Below, piece after piece: positions 32,275 through 42,226 of a stretch of 64,000 nucleotides of DNA. Numbering within the stretch: the stretch's first letter is position 1; each line of letters starts with the position of its first letter. The notes beneath the pieces are model-generated. The model did not search any database and had not been told where the DNA came from. It saw only the letters and a program-made list of their open reading frames with translations. This DNA comes from Inmirania thermothiophila (GTDB taxonomy: Bacteria; Pseudomonadota; Gammaproteobacteria; DSM-100275). Made by a program: the position numbers and the translations under genes. The stretch is taken from NCBI RefSeq assembly GCF_003751635.1, contig NZ_RJVI01000001.1:118733-182732 (forward strand), written 5' to 3'.

Positions 32275-33726
32275 CTAGCGCCGCCAGAAGGCCGGCGTGA
32301 TCACCACCAGGAAGGTGAAGATCTCGAGCCGCCCGAGGAGCATGGCCAGGATCAGGATCCACTTGCCGGCGTCGCCGACGGTGCCGAAGTGGGCCCCCAC
32401 CTCGCCGAGGCCCGGGCCCAGGTTGTTGAGGGTGGCGGCCACCGCGGAGAAGGCGCTGACCTGGTCGAGCCCGGTGGCCATGAGCGCCAGCATGAGCACG
32501 GCGAAGGTGACCACGTAGACGGCGAAGAAGCCCCACACCGCACCCATCACCGACTCCGGCAAAACCCGCCCGCCCACCTTCACCGGCACCATCGCGGCGG
32601 GGTGGATCAGGCGCAGGATCTCACGCCGCCCCTGGTGGTAGAGGAGCAGCCAGCGGATCACCTTCATGCCGCCGCCGGTGGAGCCGGCGCAGCCGCCGAC
32701 GAAGCTGGTCAGGATCAGCATCACGGGCAGGAAGCCCGGCCAGGTGAAGTACTCGTGGGTGGTGAAGCCGGTGGTGGTGCCGATGGAGACGGCCTGGAAG
32801 ACGCCGTGGTGCAGCGCGTCGGGGAAGCGGTCGAAGGTGCCGCTGGCGTAGAGGAAGAGGACCGAGACCGCGGCGCTGGCGGCGAGGATGCCGAGGTAGG
32901 CGCGCACCTCGGGGTCAGCGGCGTAGACGCGCAGGCTCCGCCGACGCACGGCGCCGAAGTGCAGCGCGAAGTTCATGCCGGCCAGAAGCATGAAGACCAC
33001 GGCCACCAGCTCCACCGCGGTGCTGTCGAAGTAGCCGATGCTGGCGTCGTAGGTGGAGAAGCCGCCGATGGCGACGGTGGAGAAGGCGTGGCCCACGGCG
33101 TCGAACCAGTCCATGCCGGCGAGCCGGTAGGCGAGGGCGCAGGCGGCGGTGAGCCCGAGGTAGATGTACCACAGCGCCTTGGCGGTCTCGGCCAGGCGCG
33201 GCGTGAGCTTGGTGTCCTTCATGGGCCCCGGGGTCTCGGCCCGGTAGAGCTGCATCCCGCCCACCCCGAGCATCGGCAGCACGGCGAGCGCGACGACGAC
33301 GATGCCCAGCCCCCCCAGCCACTGGAGCTGCTGGCGGTAGAAGCGCACCGCCCGCGGCAGCTCCTCGATCCCGGTGAGCACCGTCGCCCCGGTGGTGGTC
33401 AGGCCCGAGACCGACTCGAAGACGGCGTTGACGAGGTCGAGATGGGGCCGCTCCGCGAGCATCAACGGGACCGCCCCGGTGGCGCCGAGGACGCTCCAGA
33501 AGAGCACCACCACGAGGAAGCCGTCGCGCACCCGCAGCTCGGCCGGGGTGCGGCGGCAGGGCAGCCACAGGGCGAGCCCGAGCCCGAGCAGGACGAGGAA
33601 GGCGATGAGGAAGGGCTGCACCGCGCCGTCCCCGTAGAGGAGCCCGATCCCCGCGGGCGGCAGCATGGAGCCGCTGAACAGTGTCAGCAGTATGCCCACC
33701 ACCTTGGCGATCGCGGCCGGATGCAC
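32275..33726 (-). CDS. trkH: Trk potassium uptake protein TrkH (copy 1, upstream)
   Basis: 483-residue TrkH with pore loops SGLTTTGATV, FSTVAIGGFST, SIGTTTGFTT and LNNLGPGLGE. The conserved cytoplasmic FVGGCAGSTGGGMKVIRW (before the last unit) and YRAETPGPMKDTKLTPR are shared with its neighbour. The gene is 4 bases after trkA, so TrkA, TrkH1 and TrkH2 should be co-expressed. Filter differences from copy 2 are concentrated around pore loops 2 and 3. Confidence 0.96.
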   Translation of the reverse strand: MHPAAIAKVVGILLTLFSGSMLPPAGIGLLYGDGAVQPFLIAFLVLLGLGLALWLPCRRTPAELRVRDGFLVVVLFWSVLGATGAVPLMLAERPHLDLVNAVFESVSGLTTTGATVLTGIEELPRAVRFYRQQLQWLGGLGIVVVALAVLPMLGVGGMQLYRAETPGPMKDTKLTPRLAETAKALWYIYLGLTAACALAYRLAGMDWFDAVGHAFSTVAIGGFSTYDASIGYFDSTAVELVAVVFMLLAGMNFALHFGAVRRRSLRVYAADPEVRAYLGILAASAAVSVLFLYASGTFDRFPDALHHGVFQAVSIGTTTGFTTHEYFTWPGFLPVMLILTSFVGGCAGSTGGGMKVIRWLLLYHQGRREILRLIHPAAMVPVKVGGRVLPESVMGAVWGFFAVYVVTFAVLMLALMATGLDQVSAFSAVAATLNNLGPGLGEVGAHFGTVGDAGKWILILAMLLGRLEIFTFLVVITPAFWRR

Positions 33727-33730
33727 GGTC

Positions 33731-35110
33731 TCAGAGGAAGGTGGCGCTGACCTGGAAGAGCCGCTCCACCTCCGGCACCCGCCGCTTGTCCACGAGGAAG
33801 AGGATCACGTGGTCGCCCGGCTCGACGACCAGGTCGTGGTGGGCCATGAGGACCTCATGGCCGCGCACCACCGCGCCGATGGTGGTGCCCCGGGGGAGGG
33901 GGATCTCGTCGATCCGCCGCCCTGCCACCTTCGAGGTGGCGCGATCGCCGTGGACCACCGCCTCGATGGCCTCGGCGGCGCCGCGGCGCAGGGGATGGGC
34001 CATGACCACGTCCCCGCGGCGCACGTGCGTGAGCAGGCCGCTCACCGTGGCCTGCTGGGGCGAGACCGCGATGTCGATGGGGCCCGACTCCACCAGGTCC
34101 ACGTAGGCCGGGCGGTTGATGAGCGCCATCACCTTGCGCGCCCCCAGCCGCTTGGCCAGCATCGCCGAGAGGATGTTGGCCTCGTCCTCGTTGGTGACGG
34201 CGCAGAAGACGTCGACGTGGTCGATGTTCTCCTCGCGCAGCAGCTCCTCGTCGGCGGCGTCCCCCTGCAGCACCACGGTGCGGTCGAGCACCTCGGCGAT
34301 GCGCTGCGCGCGGCCGCGGTCGCGCTCGATGAGCTTGACGTTGTAGTCGTCCTCGAGCCGGCGCGCGAGCGCGGTGCCGATGTTACCGCCGCCGGCGATG
34401 AGGACGTTGTGCACCGGCCGCTCGAGGCGGCGCAGCTCGCTCATGACGCGGCGGATGTCCGGCGCCGCGGCGACGAAGAAGACCTCGTCGTCGGCCTCGA
34501 TGACGGTGTCGCCCTCGGGCAGGATGGGCTTGTCGCGGCGGAAGATGGCGGCCACGCGCGTGTCCACCTCGGGCAGGTGCTCGCGCAGGGCGCGCAGGGC
34601 CTTGCCCACCAGCGGCCCGCCGTAGTAGGCGCGCATCGCCACGAGGCGCACGCGGCCGTCGGCGAAGTCCAGCACCTGCAGTGCCCCCGGGTGCTCGATG
34701 AGGCGCTGGATGTACTCGGTGACCAGCTTCTCGGGGCTGATGATGACGTCGACCGGCAGCGCCTCCTGGGCGAACAGCGCCTCCTGGTGGCGCAGGTAGT
34801 CGGCGGCGCGCACGCGCGCGATCTTGGTCGGGGTCCGGAACAGGGTGTACGCCACCTGGCAGGCGACCATGTTGGTCTCGTCGGAGTTGGTCACCGCCAG
34901 CACCATGTCCGCATCGGCGGTGCCGGCCTGCTCCAGCACGCTGGGGTGGCTGCCGTGGCCGGCGACGGTGCGCAGGTCGTAGCGGTCCTGCAGCACCTGC
35001 AGCCGCTCGGTGTCGCGGTCGACCACGGTGACGTCGTTGCCCTCGGAGGAGAGGATGGCGGCGACCGACGACCCCACCTGGCCGGCGCCGAGGATGACGA
35101 TCTTCTTCAC
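33731..35110 (-). CDS. trkA: Trk potassium transporter regulatory subunit TrkA
   Basis: Cytosolic NAD(H)/ATP-binding gating subunit of 459 residues, built as two tandem RCK units. Rossmann loops are GAGQVG at 8-13 and GGGNIG near 238-243; each is followed by an RCK_C domain, the second ending at the C-terminus with [14 protein letters not shown]. Length matches E. coli (458). Upstream neighbour ntrX ends 21 bases before it, and trkH-trkH follow. Confidence 0.97.
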   Translation of the reverse strand: MKKIVILGAGQVGSSVAAILSSEGNDVTVVDRDTERLQVLQDRYDLRTVAGHGSHPSVLEQAGTADADMVLAVTNSDETNMVACQVAYTLFRTPTKIARVRAADYLRHQEALFAQEALPVDVIISPEKLVTEYIQRLIEHPGALQVLDFADGRVRLVAMRAYYGGPLVGKALRALREHLPEVDTRVAAIFRRDKPILPEGDTVIEADDEVFFVAAAPDIRRVMSELRRLERPVHNVLIAGGGNIGTALARRLEDDYNVKLIERDRGRAQRIAEVLDRTVVLQGDAADEELLREENIDHVDVFCAVTNEDEANILSAMLAKRLGARKVMALINRPAYVDLVESGPIDIAVSPQQATVSGLLTHVRRGDVVMAHPLRRGAAEAIEAVVHGDRATSKVAGRRIDEIPLPRGTTIGAVVRGHEVLMAHHDLVVEPGDHVILFLVDKRRVPEVERLFQVSATFL

Positions 35111-35131
35111 GGCCCCCCCGATGCTGCCCCG

Positions 35132-36511
35132 TCAGTCCTCCGCGCCCGCCCCCCGCCGCGGGTCGATGCCGAGGGCGCGCAGCTTGCGGTAGAGATGCGT
35201 GCGCTCCATGCCGGTGCGGCGCGCAAGCTCCGCCACACTGCCCCCGGCGCGGCGCAGCTGGTGGACGAAGTAGGCGCGCTCGAAGCGCTCGCGCGCCTCC
35301 CGCAGCGGCCCCTCCAGCGTCACCCCCTCGGGCAGCGCCGCCCCGGGGCGCTGCACCTCGCCGCCGAGCGCGGCCTCCACCTCCTCGAGGCCGATCTCCT
35401 CGCCGGCGCCGAGGATCAGCAGCCGCTGCACCAGGTTCCTGAGCTCGCGGATGTTGCCCGGCCAGTCGTGGTTGCGCAAGCGGTTCTGGGCCGCGGTACT
35501 GAAGCGGCGGAAGGGCAGGCCCTCCTCGCGCACGAAGTGGTCGACGTAGAAGTCGAGCAGCTCCGGGATGTCCTCCGGGTGCTCGCGCAGCGGCGGCACC
35601 GCCACCGGCACCACGTGGAGCTGGTAGAAGAGGTCCTCGCGGAAGCGCCCGGCGCGCACCTCGGCGGCGAGGTCCCGGTGGGTGGCGGCGAGGATGCGCA
35701 CGTCCACCGTCACCGGCTCGGCGCCGCCGACGCGCAGGAAGGAGCCGCCCTCCAGCGCGCTGGCGAGGCGCGCCTGGGTCTCCGGATCCATGTCCGCCAC
35801 CTCGTCCAGGAACAGCGAGCCGCCGTTGGCCTGCTCGAGGCGCCCGTACTGGATGCGCCCGCCCTCCTCGCGGCCGAACAGCTCCACCGCCGAGTTCTCG
35901 CGCGCGATGGCGGCCACCCCCACCTCCACGAAGGGACCGTCGCGCCGCGGGCTGTGGGCATGGAGGTAGCGCGCCCAGGTCTCCTTGCCGCTGCCGGGCT
36001 CGCCGGTGAACAGCACCCACGAGCCGTGGGCGGCGATGCGCCGGATCTGCTCGCGCAGCCGCTGCATCACGAGGCTGCGCCCCACCGGCTCGGTCACCAC
36101 CGCGGCCCGGCGGCGCAGACCCACGTTCTCCCGCTGCAGCCGCTCCGCCTCCAGGGCGCGCTCCACCGTGAGCAGCAGCTTGCTCATGGAGAGGGGCTTC
36201 TCGAGGTAGTCGTAGGCGCCGAGGCGCGTCGCCTCCACCGCGGTCTCCACGGTGCCGTGGCCCGACATCATGATCACCGGGAAGGGCAGGCCGCCCTCGT
36301 CGACCCAGCGGCGAAGCAGGGTCACCCCGTCGAGGTCCGGCATCCAGATGTCGAGCAGCACGAGGTCGGGGCGGCGCGCGCGCCGCGCCGCGTCGGCCTC
36401 CGCTGCGGTCTGCGCCTCGTCGACGCTGTAGCCCTCGTCCTCGAGGATCTCCCGCAGCAGCCGGCGGATGTCTTCTTCGTCGTCGACGACGAGGATGTGG
36501 GCCTTGCTCAT
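35132..36511 (-). CDS. ntrX: NtrX-type response regulator lacking the GAFTGA loop
   Basis: 459-residue regulator: receiver domain with phospho-acceptor D54 in LVLLDIWMPD, AAA+ domain with Walker A GEPGSGKE (170-177) and Walker B LFLDEVAD, and a Fis-type HTH at the end (VAELARRTGMERTHLYRKL). Where sigma-54 activators have FGHEKGAFTGA, this protein reads LFGREEGGRIQYG (211-223), so the sigma-54-contacting loop is absent, as in known NtrX proteins. It therefore probably regulates without classical sigma-54 activation. ATG overlaps the ntrY stop (ATGA 36508-36511). Confidence 0.94.
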   Translation of the reverse strand: MSKAHILVVDDEEDIRRLLREILEDEGYSVDEAQTAAEADAARRARRPDLVLLDIWMPDLDGVTLLRRWVDEGGLPFPVIMMSGHGTVETAVEATRLGAYDYLEKPLSMSKLLLTVERALEAERLQRENVGLRRRAAVVTEPVGRSLVMQRLREQIRRIAAHGSWVLFTGEPGSGKETWARYLHAHSPRRDGPFVEVGVAAIARENSAVELFGREEGGRIQYGRLEQANGGSLFLDEVADMDPETQARLASALEGGSFLRVGGAEPVTVDVRILAATHRDLAAEVRAGRFREDLFYQLHVVPVAVPPLREHPEDIPELLDFYVDHFVREEGLPFRRFSTAAQNRLRNHDWPGNIRELRNLVQRLLILGAGEEIGLEEVEAALGGEVQRPGAALPEGVTLEGPLREARERFERAYFVHQLRRAGGSVAELARRTGMERTHLYRKLRALGIDPRRGAGAED

Positions 36512-38739
36512 GCCTGCTGACGGACGGCGCCCGCCGCGCCCCCCTCCGCGGGCAGGCGGATGCGGATGCACGCCCCCCCACCGGGGGCGCCCTCGGCGCG
36601 GATCTTACCACCGTGTTCCTCCACGATGCGCCGCACGATGGCCAGCCCCAGCCCGGTGCCGCCCTTCTTGGTGGTGACGTAGGGCTCGAAGAGGCGGTCG
36701 GCGAGGCCCTGCGGCAGCCCGGGGCCGTTGTCGCAGACCGCAAGCTCGGCCCAGCTCCGCCCGCCCTCCTCCACCAGCCGCGTCTCCACCCGGACGCGGC
36801 CGTCCGCCCGCCCCTCGAGGGCCTCGGCGGCGTTGGTGAGGAGGTTGTGCAGGACCTGGCGCAGGCGCGCGGCATCGGCCGCCACCGGCGGCAGCCCCCC
36901 GGTGACCACCTCCAGGGTGGCGATGCGGCGCTCGCCCCGGTAGAGGTCGCAGACCTCGCGCACCAGGCGGTCGATCTCCACCGGGGCGAGCGCGAGATCC
37001 GGGGCGCGGGCGTAGGCGCTGAAGGCGTCCACCATGTCCTTCATCACCCGCACCTGCTGGATGATGGTCTGGGTGTAGCGCTCCAGGGCCGCGGCCTCCT
37101 CCGGCGGCAGCCGGCGGGCGTACTTGTGGCAGAGCCGCTCGGCCGAGAGCTGGATCGGGGTCAGCGGGTTCTTGATCTCGTGGGCGAGCCGCCGCGCCAC
37201 CTCGCCCCAGGCCGCCTCCCGCTGCGCCTGCACCAGCGCGGTCACGTCCTCCAGCACCACCACCTGCCCCGGCGCCCCCGCCGCCGGCGGCAGCCGGGTC
37301 CCGCTCACCACCAGGATCTGGCGGCTGCCGCCGGCGACGAGCTCGCACTCCCCCCGCCATTCCTCGTCGTCCGCGGCGACATGGGCCTCCACCAGCCGGG
37401 CGAGCGGTGCGATGCGCGGCTCCCCGGCCGCGAGCACCGCGAGGCCGACCCGGTGCAGCCGCCGCAGGGGGATGCCGAGGAGCTGCGCCGCGGCCTGGTT
37501 GACGGTGCGGATGCCGCCGCCCTCGTCGAGCACCAGCACCCCCGAGGAGAGGTGCCCGAGCACCGCCTCGAGATAGGCCTTCTGCCGCTCCAGCTCGGCG
37601 CGGCTGCGGCGCGCCTGCTCGCTGGCCTGGGCGATGCGCCGGGTCATGATGTTGAACGACTGCACCAGGAAGCCGAGCTCGTCGCGGCTGGTGCGCGGCA
37701 GCTGGCGGTCGTAGTGGCCGGCCGCCACCGCGCGCGTGCCCTCGGCGAGGTCGCGGATGGGCCGCACCAGCCGCCGCGCCGAGTAGAAGGCCGCCGCCAT
37801 CGCCGCGAGCACGCTCACCGCCAGCACCAGCGACAGGGTCAGGGTGAAGCTCAGGCGCAGGGGACGGCGCAGGTAGGCGAGCTCGCGGTAGCGGGTGAAG
37901 GCCTCCTGCACGCTCGCCGCGAGGTCATCGATGCGCGTCGGCACCGGAAAGAGGGCCTGCACGAGGCGGTCGCGCCCCGTCTCGCCCGCCGCCGCGAGGG
38001 GGAGGACGATGCGAACGTAGAGATCGCCTTCGGTGACGGGATCGAGGCTTGCGTAGACGCGTCCGGAGCGGACCTGCAGCAGCACCTCCTCCGGGGGGCG
38101 GGAGGGGACGATGGCGGTGGGATCGGTGCTGCTCGTTGCGAGGATCGTGCCGTCGCCCGCGAGCACCGTGAGCTCGCTCGCCCCCAGGGCCTCGCGGACC
38201 TCGGCCACCGCCAGGGCGAGCTCCTCGCGCCGCGCCGCGGCGGGGATGCCGGCGGCCGCGACCCGGGTCTGGCGCAGCTGCTCGCGCACGTAGAGATCGA
38301 GGCTCGAGCGCGACAGCTCCAGCGCGTCCCGCAGCGCCTCCTCGATGCGGACGTCGAACCAGCTGTCGATGCCCCGGTGCAGGAACTGGATCGAGAAGGA
38401 GTAGACCACCGCCACCGGCGCCAGGGTGAGGAGGACGAAGACCAGCACCAGCCGTGCCGTCAGGCGCGAGCCCACCACCCCGGCGCGGTACTGGCGCAGC
38501 AGCCGGGCCGCGCTCGCCACCACCAGCCCCGCGAGCAGAAACAGCGCCCCGGCGTTGACCACCAGCAGCAGGGAGTAGAGGCGGCCGAAGCGGACGGAGT
38601 TCTCCGTCGCCTGCCCCATGAGGTGGAGGGCGAGGAGGAGCGCCGCCGCCAGCGCCGCCGCGGCCGCCCACGATCGCGCCGGGCCCCGGCGCGCCAGGAC
38701 CCGTGCCAGCCTCAGGACTCGAGCCGCCACGCGTACCAC
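36508..38739 (-). CDS. ntrY: NtrY-type membrane sensor histidine kinase
   Basis: About 743 residues. Two N-terminal spans, a long extracytoplasmic sensor region, another span, a HAMP domain ([20 protein letters not shown]), a PAS domain ([23 protein letters not shown]), HisKA with the phosphorylated His in [12 protein letters not shown], and an HATPase domain with [10 protein letters not shown] and [16 protein letters not shown]. Start uncertain: GTG at 38739 or 38730, both inside the end of the DUF4390 gene; no ATG is suitable. Coupled to ntrX. Confidence 0.92.
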   Translation of the reverse strand: MVRVAARVLRLARVLARRGPARSWAAAAALAAALLLALHLMGQATENSVRFGRLYSLLLVVNAGALFLLAGLVVASAARLLRQYRAGVVGSRLTARLVLVFVLLTLAPVAVVYSFSIQFLHRGIDSWFDVRIEEALRDALELSRSSLDLYVREQLRQTRVAAAGIPAAARREELALAVAEVREALGASELTVLAGDGTILATSSTDPTAIVPSRPPEEVLLQVRSGRVYASLDPVTEGDLYVRIVLPLAAAGETGRDRLVQALFPVPTRIDDLAASVQEAFTRYRELAYLRRPLRLSFTLTLSLVLAVSVLAAMAAAFYSARRLVRPIRDLAEGTRAVAAGHYDRQLPRTSRDELGFLVQSFNIMTRRIAQASEQARRSRAELERQKAYLEAVLGHLSSGVLVLDEGGGIRTVNQAAAQLLGIPLRRLHRVGLAVLAAGEPRIAPLARLVEAHVAADDEEWRGECELVAGGSRQILVVSGTRLPPAAGAPGQVVVLEDVTALVQAQREAAWGEVARRLAHEIKNPLTPIQLSAERLCHKYARRLPPEEAAALERYTQTIIQQVRVMKDMVDAFSAYARAPDLALAPVEIDRLVREVCDLYRGERRIATLEVVTGGLPPVAADAARLRQVLHNLLTNAAEALEGRADGRVRVETRLVEEGGRSWAELAVCDNGPGLPQGLADRLFEPYVTTKKGGTGLGLAIVRRIVEEHGGKIRAEGAPGGGACIRIRLPAEGGAAGAVRQQA

Positions 38740-39263
38740 TCGCTGGCCAGCCGCCAGCCCGGCGACAGGTAGGCCAGCGGGCGCAGCGGCGCCGGCAGCG
38801 CCTCGATGTCGAGCCGCGCCCGCAGCCGCGCCTGGTAGCGCCCGCCCGGGGCGAGCAGCCGCCGGTCCAGCACCGGCACCGCCTCGAGGGTGCCGGCCGC
38901 GGCCAGCGCCGCCTCCAGCCGGCGGAACGTGCGCCGGGCGCCGCTGTTGAGGTTGACGAGCACGTAGCGCCCGCTCAGCGCGTGGAAGCGCAGGCGGCTG
39001 CGCAGCCGCACCGTCGCGAGCGTCTCGTCCCACAGCCAGCGCCGCGGCTGCACCACCTCCACCGTTACCTCGAAGGTGAGGGGCACGCCGTTGGCCAGCG
39101 CCTCGCCCGCGGCCGGGGAGAGGCGGTAGTCGATGCGGGCGCTGAGGCGGTAGACCTCTTCCACGAGGCGGGTGTCCGCATGGCGCACCACCACCCCCGG
39201 GGCCTCGGCGGCCGGCGCCGCCGGCGCCGCGGCGAGCGCCAGCACCAGCGCCAGCGCGCGCAT
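38712..39263 (-). CDS. DUF4390 domain protein, secreted
   Basis: 183-residue exported protein with a signal peptide (about 1-19, ALVLALAAAPAAPAAE). The DUF4390 region includes SARIDYRLSPAAGEALANGVPL (about 42-63) and WLWDETLATVRLRSRLRFHALSGRYVL; the C-terminus ends in [18 protein letters not shown], which matches the family's usual ending. Function unknown, but it is regularly found between rsmB and ntrY in gammaproteobacteria, so it may be tied to the NtrY sensor. Its ATG overlaps the rsmB stop by one base. Confidence 0.9.
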   Translation of the reverse strand: MRALALVLALAAAPAAPAAEAPGVVVRHADTRLVEEVYRLSARIDYRLSPAAGEALANGVPLTFEVTVEVVQPRRWLWDETLATVRLRSRLRFHALSGRYVLVNLNSGARRTFRRLEAALAAAGTLEAVPVLDRRLLAPGGRYQARLRARLDIEALPAPLRPLAYLSPGWRLASEWYAWRLES

Positions 39264-40597
39264 CAGGACCCGCCCCCCGGGACCGCGCCCTCCTTGCGCA
39301 GACGCGCGTAGTAGAAGCCGTCCATCCCCGCCTCTCCCGTCAGCACCTGCCGCCCCACCGGCAGCGCCCGCCCCCAAGAGGCCCGCACCGGCAGCTCGCG
39401 CGCGTCCGGGCGCGCGGCCAGCCACGGCCCCAGCCAGCCGTGGTTCTCCTCGGCGAACACCGAGCAGGTGACGTAGACGAGGATACCGCCCGGCGCCAGC
39501 AGCGGCCAAAGGGCGTCCAGCAGCCGCCGCTGCCGCGCCGCCATCGCCGCCGGGTCCGAGGCCCGGCGCAGGTGCTTGATGTCGGGGTGGCGGCGCACCA
39601 CGCCGCTGCCGGTGCAGGGGGCGTCGAGGAGGATGCGGTGGAAGGGGCGGCCGTCCCACCAGCACCCCGGATCGGCGGCGTCGGCGACCCGCACCTCGGC
39701 CGACACCCGCAGCCGCGCCAGGGTCTCGCGCAGCCGCCCGGCGCGCACCGCATCCTGCTCCAGGGCCACCACCTCCAGCCCCGGCACGGACTGCAGCAGC
39801 TGCCCGGTCTTGCCCCCGGGGGCGGCGCAGGCGTCCAGCACCCGTTGCCCGGGGCGCGCCGCGAGCAGGGGCACGGCGAGCTGCGCCGCCGCATCCTGCA
39901 CGCTCAGCGCCCCCTCCGCCCAGCCGGGCAGCCGCGTCACCTCCAGCGGCCGGCGCAGCACCAGCGCCTGGGGGGCGTACGGATGGGGCAGGGCGTCGAC
40001 CCCGGCGGCGGCGAGCCGCGCCCGCCACGCCGCCCGCTCCCCCGCCACCCGCACCACCAGAGGCGGACGCCGGTTGCCCGCCACCGCGAGCGCCTGCCAG
40101 TGCGCCGGCCAGTCCCGCCGCAGCCGCTGCAGCCACCAGCGCGGGTGGGCGAGGCGCGCCACCTCGTCGGCCTCCACCGCCGCCAGCAGCGCCCCGCGCT
40201 CGCGCAGGAAGCGGCGCAGCACGGCGTTGACCAGGCCCGCCGCCCAGCCGCGACCGAGGGCGCGCGCCGCATCCACCGCCGCCGCCACCGCCGCCGGCGC
40301 CGGGGTGGCGAGCTCGGCGAGCTCGTAGAGACCCACCCAGACGAGGGCCGCCACCTCGAGGTCGCGCCCCCTCGGCACCCGCCGCATCAGCCGCGCCGCC
40401 ACCGCCGCCCAGCGCGGCTGCCAGCGCAGGGTGCCGTAGACCAGCTCCTGCAGGAGCGCCCCCTCGCGCCCGCCGAGCGCCGCCCGCGCCGGGGGCAGCG
40501 CGGCCTCGAGGGAGACGCCGTCGCCGACGACGCGCGCCACCACGCGCGCCGCGGCGGCGCGCACCTGCTCCGTCCGCCCCGCGGCGGCCCCGCTCAC
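39263..40597 (-). CDS. rsmB: 16S rRNA (cytosine(967)-C5)-methyltransferase RsmB
   Basis: SAM-dependent m5C methyltransferase of 444 residues. N-terminal NusB-like RNA-binding domain (about 1-150), then the methyltransferase with [15 protein letters not shown], the catalytic cysteine region [17 protein letters not shown] and the second cysteine in [14 protein letters not shown] start overlaps the fmt stop (GTGA at 40594-40597). The length is close to E. coli (429). Confidence 0.96.
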   Translation of the reverse strand: MSGAAAGRTEQVRAAAARVVARVVGDGVSLEAALPPARAALGGREGALLQELVYGTLRWQPRWAAVAARLMRRVPRGRDLEVAALVWVGLYELAELATPAPAAVAAAVDAARALGRGWAAGLVNAVLRRFLRERGALLAAVEADEVARLAHPRWWLQRLRRDWPAHWQALAVAGNRRPPLVVRVAGERAAWRARLAAAGVDALPHPYAPQALVLRRPLEVTRLPGWAEGALSVQDAAAQLAVPLLAARPGQRVLDACAAPGGKTGQLLQSVPGLEVVALEQDAVRAGRLRETLARLRVSAEVRVADAADPGCWWDGRPFHRILLDAPCTGSGVVRRHPDIKHLRRASDPAAMAARQRRLLDALWPLLAPGGILVYVTCSVFAEENHGWLGPWLAARPDARELPVRASWGRALPVGRQVLTGEAGMDGFYYARLRKEGAVPGGGS

Positions 40598-41559
40598 CCG
40601 ACCGCGGCGCCGGCGGCGGGACCGAGGCGCCGCCCGGCGAGCGGCAGGGCGTTGACGAAGTCGCCCGCCGCCAGCGGCCGCCCACCGGGACGCTGCAGCT
40701 CGAGGATGCGCAGCACCCCCCGCCCGGTGGCGACGTCGACGCCCTCGCGCCCGGCGGCGAGGACCCGCCCCGGCTCGCCGCCGCCCCCCGGCAGCGCCCG
40801 CGCCCGCCACACCCGCAGCCGCGTGCCGTCGTCGAGCCGCGCCTCCGCCACGGGCCAGGGGTTGAAGGCGCGCACCCGCCGCGCGAGCTCCTCGGCCGGA
40901 CGCGCAAAATCCAGCACCGCCTCCTCCTTGGCGAGCTTCTCGGCATAGGTGGCCTGCGCCTCGTCCTGCGGCACCGGCGCAAGCTCGCCGCGGGCGAGGG
41001 CCGGGAGCGCCTCCACGAGGAGCCGCGCCCCCATGCCGGCGAGGCGGTCGTGGAGCTCGCCCGCGGTCTCCTCGGGGCCGATGGGGGTGGCGGCGCGGGC
41101 GAGCACGGGGCCGGTGTCCAGGCCCTCGTCCATCTGCATCAGGCACACCCCGGTCTCGCCGTCGCCGGCGAGGATCGCGCGCTGGATCGGCGCCGCCCCG
41201 CGCCAGCGCGGCAGCAGCGAGGCGTGGACGTTGACGCAGCCGAGCCGCGGCGCCGCCAGCACCGGCGGCGGCAGGAGAAGGCCGTAGGCCACCACCACCA
41301 TGAGGTCGGCGCCGAGCGCGGCGAGCGCGGCCTGCTCGGCCGCATCGCGCAGGGTCCGCGGCTGGCGCACGGCGAGCCCCGCCGCCAGCGCCGCCTCCTT
41401 GACCGGGCTCGGCCGCGGCCGCCGGCCGCGCCCGGCGGGCCGGTCGGGCTGGGTGTAGACCGCCACCACCGCATGGCCGGCCCCGAGCAGGGCCTCGAGG
41501 CTCGGCACCGCGAACGCCGGGGTGCCGGCGAAGATCACGCGCAGGGGAGAGGCCGCCAT
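40594..41559 (-). CDS. fmt: Methionyl-tRNA formyltransferase
   Basis: Formylates initiator Met-tRNA using 10-formyl-tetrahydrofolate. The 321-residue protein has [16 protein letters not shown] at the N-terminus, the catalytic [20 protein letters not shown] region, [10 protein letters not shown], and a C-terminal OB-like domain from about residue 205. ATG at 41559 is used; a GTG at 41568 would overlap the def stop as GTGA and add three residues, and cannot be excluded. Order def-fmt-rsmB is classical. Confidence 0.96.
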   Translation of the reverse strand: MAASPLRVIFAGTPAFAVPSLEALLGAGHAVVAVYTQPDRPAGRGRRPRPSPVKEAALAAGLAVRQPRTLRDAAEQAALAALGADLMVVVAYGLLLPPPVLAAPRLGCVNVHASLLPRWRGAAPIQRAILAGDGETGVCLMQMDEGLDTGPVLARAATPIGPEETAGELHDRLAGMGARLLVEALPALARGELAPVPQDEAQATYAEKLAKEEAVLDFARPAEELARRVRAFNPWPVAEARLDDGTRLRVWRARALPGGGGEPGRVLAAGREGVDVATGRGVLRILELQRPGGRPLAAGDFVNALPLAGRRLGPAAGAAVG

Positions 41560-41564
41560 CGCCC

Positions 41565-42068
41565 TCACATGGTCTGGCGGCGCAGCTTCTCGAGCCGCTT
41601 GCGGATGCGCTCGCGCTTGAGCTCGGAGAGGCGGTCGATGAAGAGCCGCCCCTCGAGGTGATCCAGCTCGTGCTGGATGCACACCGCGAGCAGCCCCTCG
41701 GCGTCGAGCTCGAAGGGCGCGCCCTCGCGGTCGAGGGCACGCACCCGCACCCGCGCCGCCCGGCGCACCCGTTCGTAGACCCCGGGCACCGAGAGGCAGC
41801 CCTCTTCGCTCACCTCCTCGCCCTCGGCGGCGAGGATCTCGGGGTTGATCAGGCACAGGGGCTGGTCGCGGGCCTCGGAGACGTCGATGACCACGACCCG
41901 GCGCGGGACGTTGACCTGGGTGGCGGCGAGACCGATGCCGGGCGCGTCGTACATGGTCTCGAACATGTCGTCCACGAGGCGGCGCACCTCGTCGTCGACC
42001 CGCTCCACCGGCTCGGCGCGGTTGCGCAGCCGCGAATCGGGGAAGTGCAGGATCGTCAGCTTGGCCAT
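41565..42068 (-). CDS. def: Peptide deformylase
   Basis: Removes the N-formyl group from nascent proteins. All three motifs are intact in 167 residues: GIGLAATQ (about 45-52), EGCLSVPG (metal-ligand cysteine, around 88-95) and HELDHLEG (two histidine ligands and the catalytic Glu, around 133-140). The N-terminus [15 protein letters not shown] is standard. First gene of the minus-strand run; a consensus -10 TATAAT lies 88 bases upstream. Confidence 0.98.
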   Translation of the reverse strand: MAKLTILHFPDSRLRNRAEPVERVDDEVRRLVDDMFETMYDAPGIGLAATQVNVPRRVVVIDVSEARDQPLCLINPEILAAEGEEVSEEGCLSVPGVYERVRRAARVRVRALDREGAPFELDAEGLLAVCIQHELDHLEGRLFIDRLSELKRERIRKRLEKLRRQTM

Positions 42069-42226
42069 GGTCTGTCCGCGGGTGGATGGTGCCGAAGTGT
42101 GGACCGCTTCCGGGCGCGGGCCCCACCGCCGTGCTACAGCTTGCACGGGGTTGGCATTATAGGCGAGCCTTTGAGGGGCCGTCGTTTTGACCTACACTCG
42201 CCCGACAGGACGCCGGGGGACCGGGC
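42069..42226. promoter_or_regulatory. Divergent promoter region between def and LysM gene
   Basis: 158 bases without coding. Minus strand: perfect TATAAT at 42161-42156 for def, with no convincing -35. Plus strand: TTGAGG (42171-42176), 16-base spacer, TACACT (42193-42198), about 28 bases before the LysM ATG. Nothing else is visible in the stretch. Confidence 0.55.
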
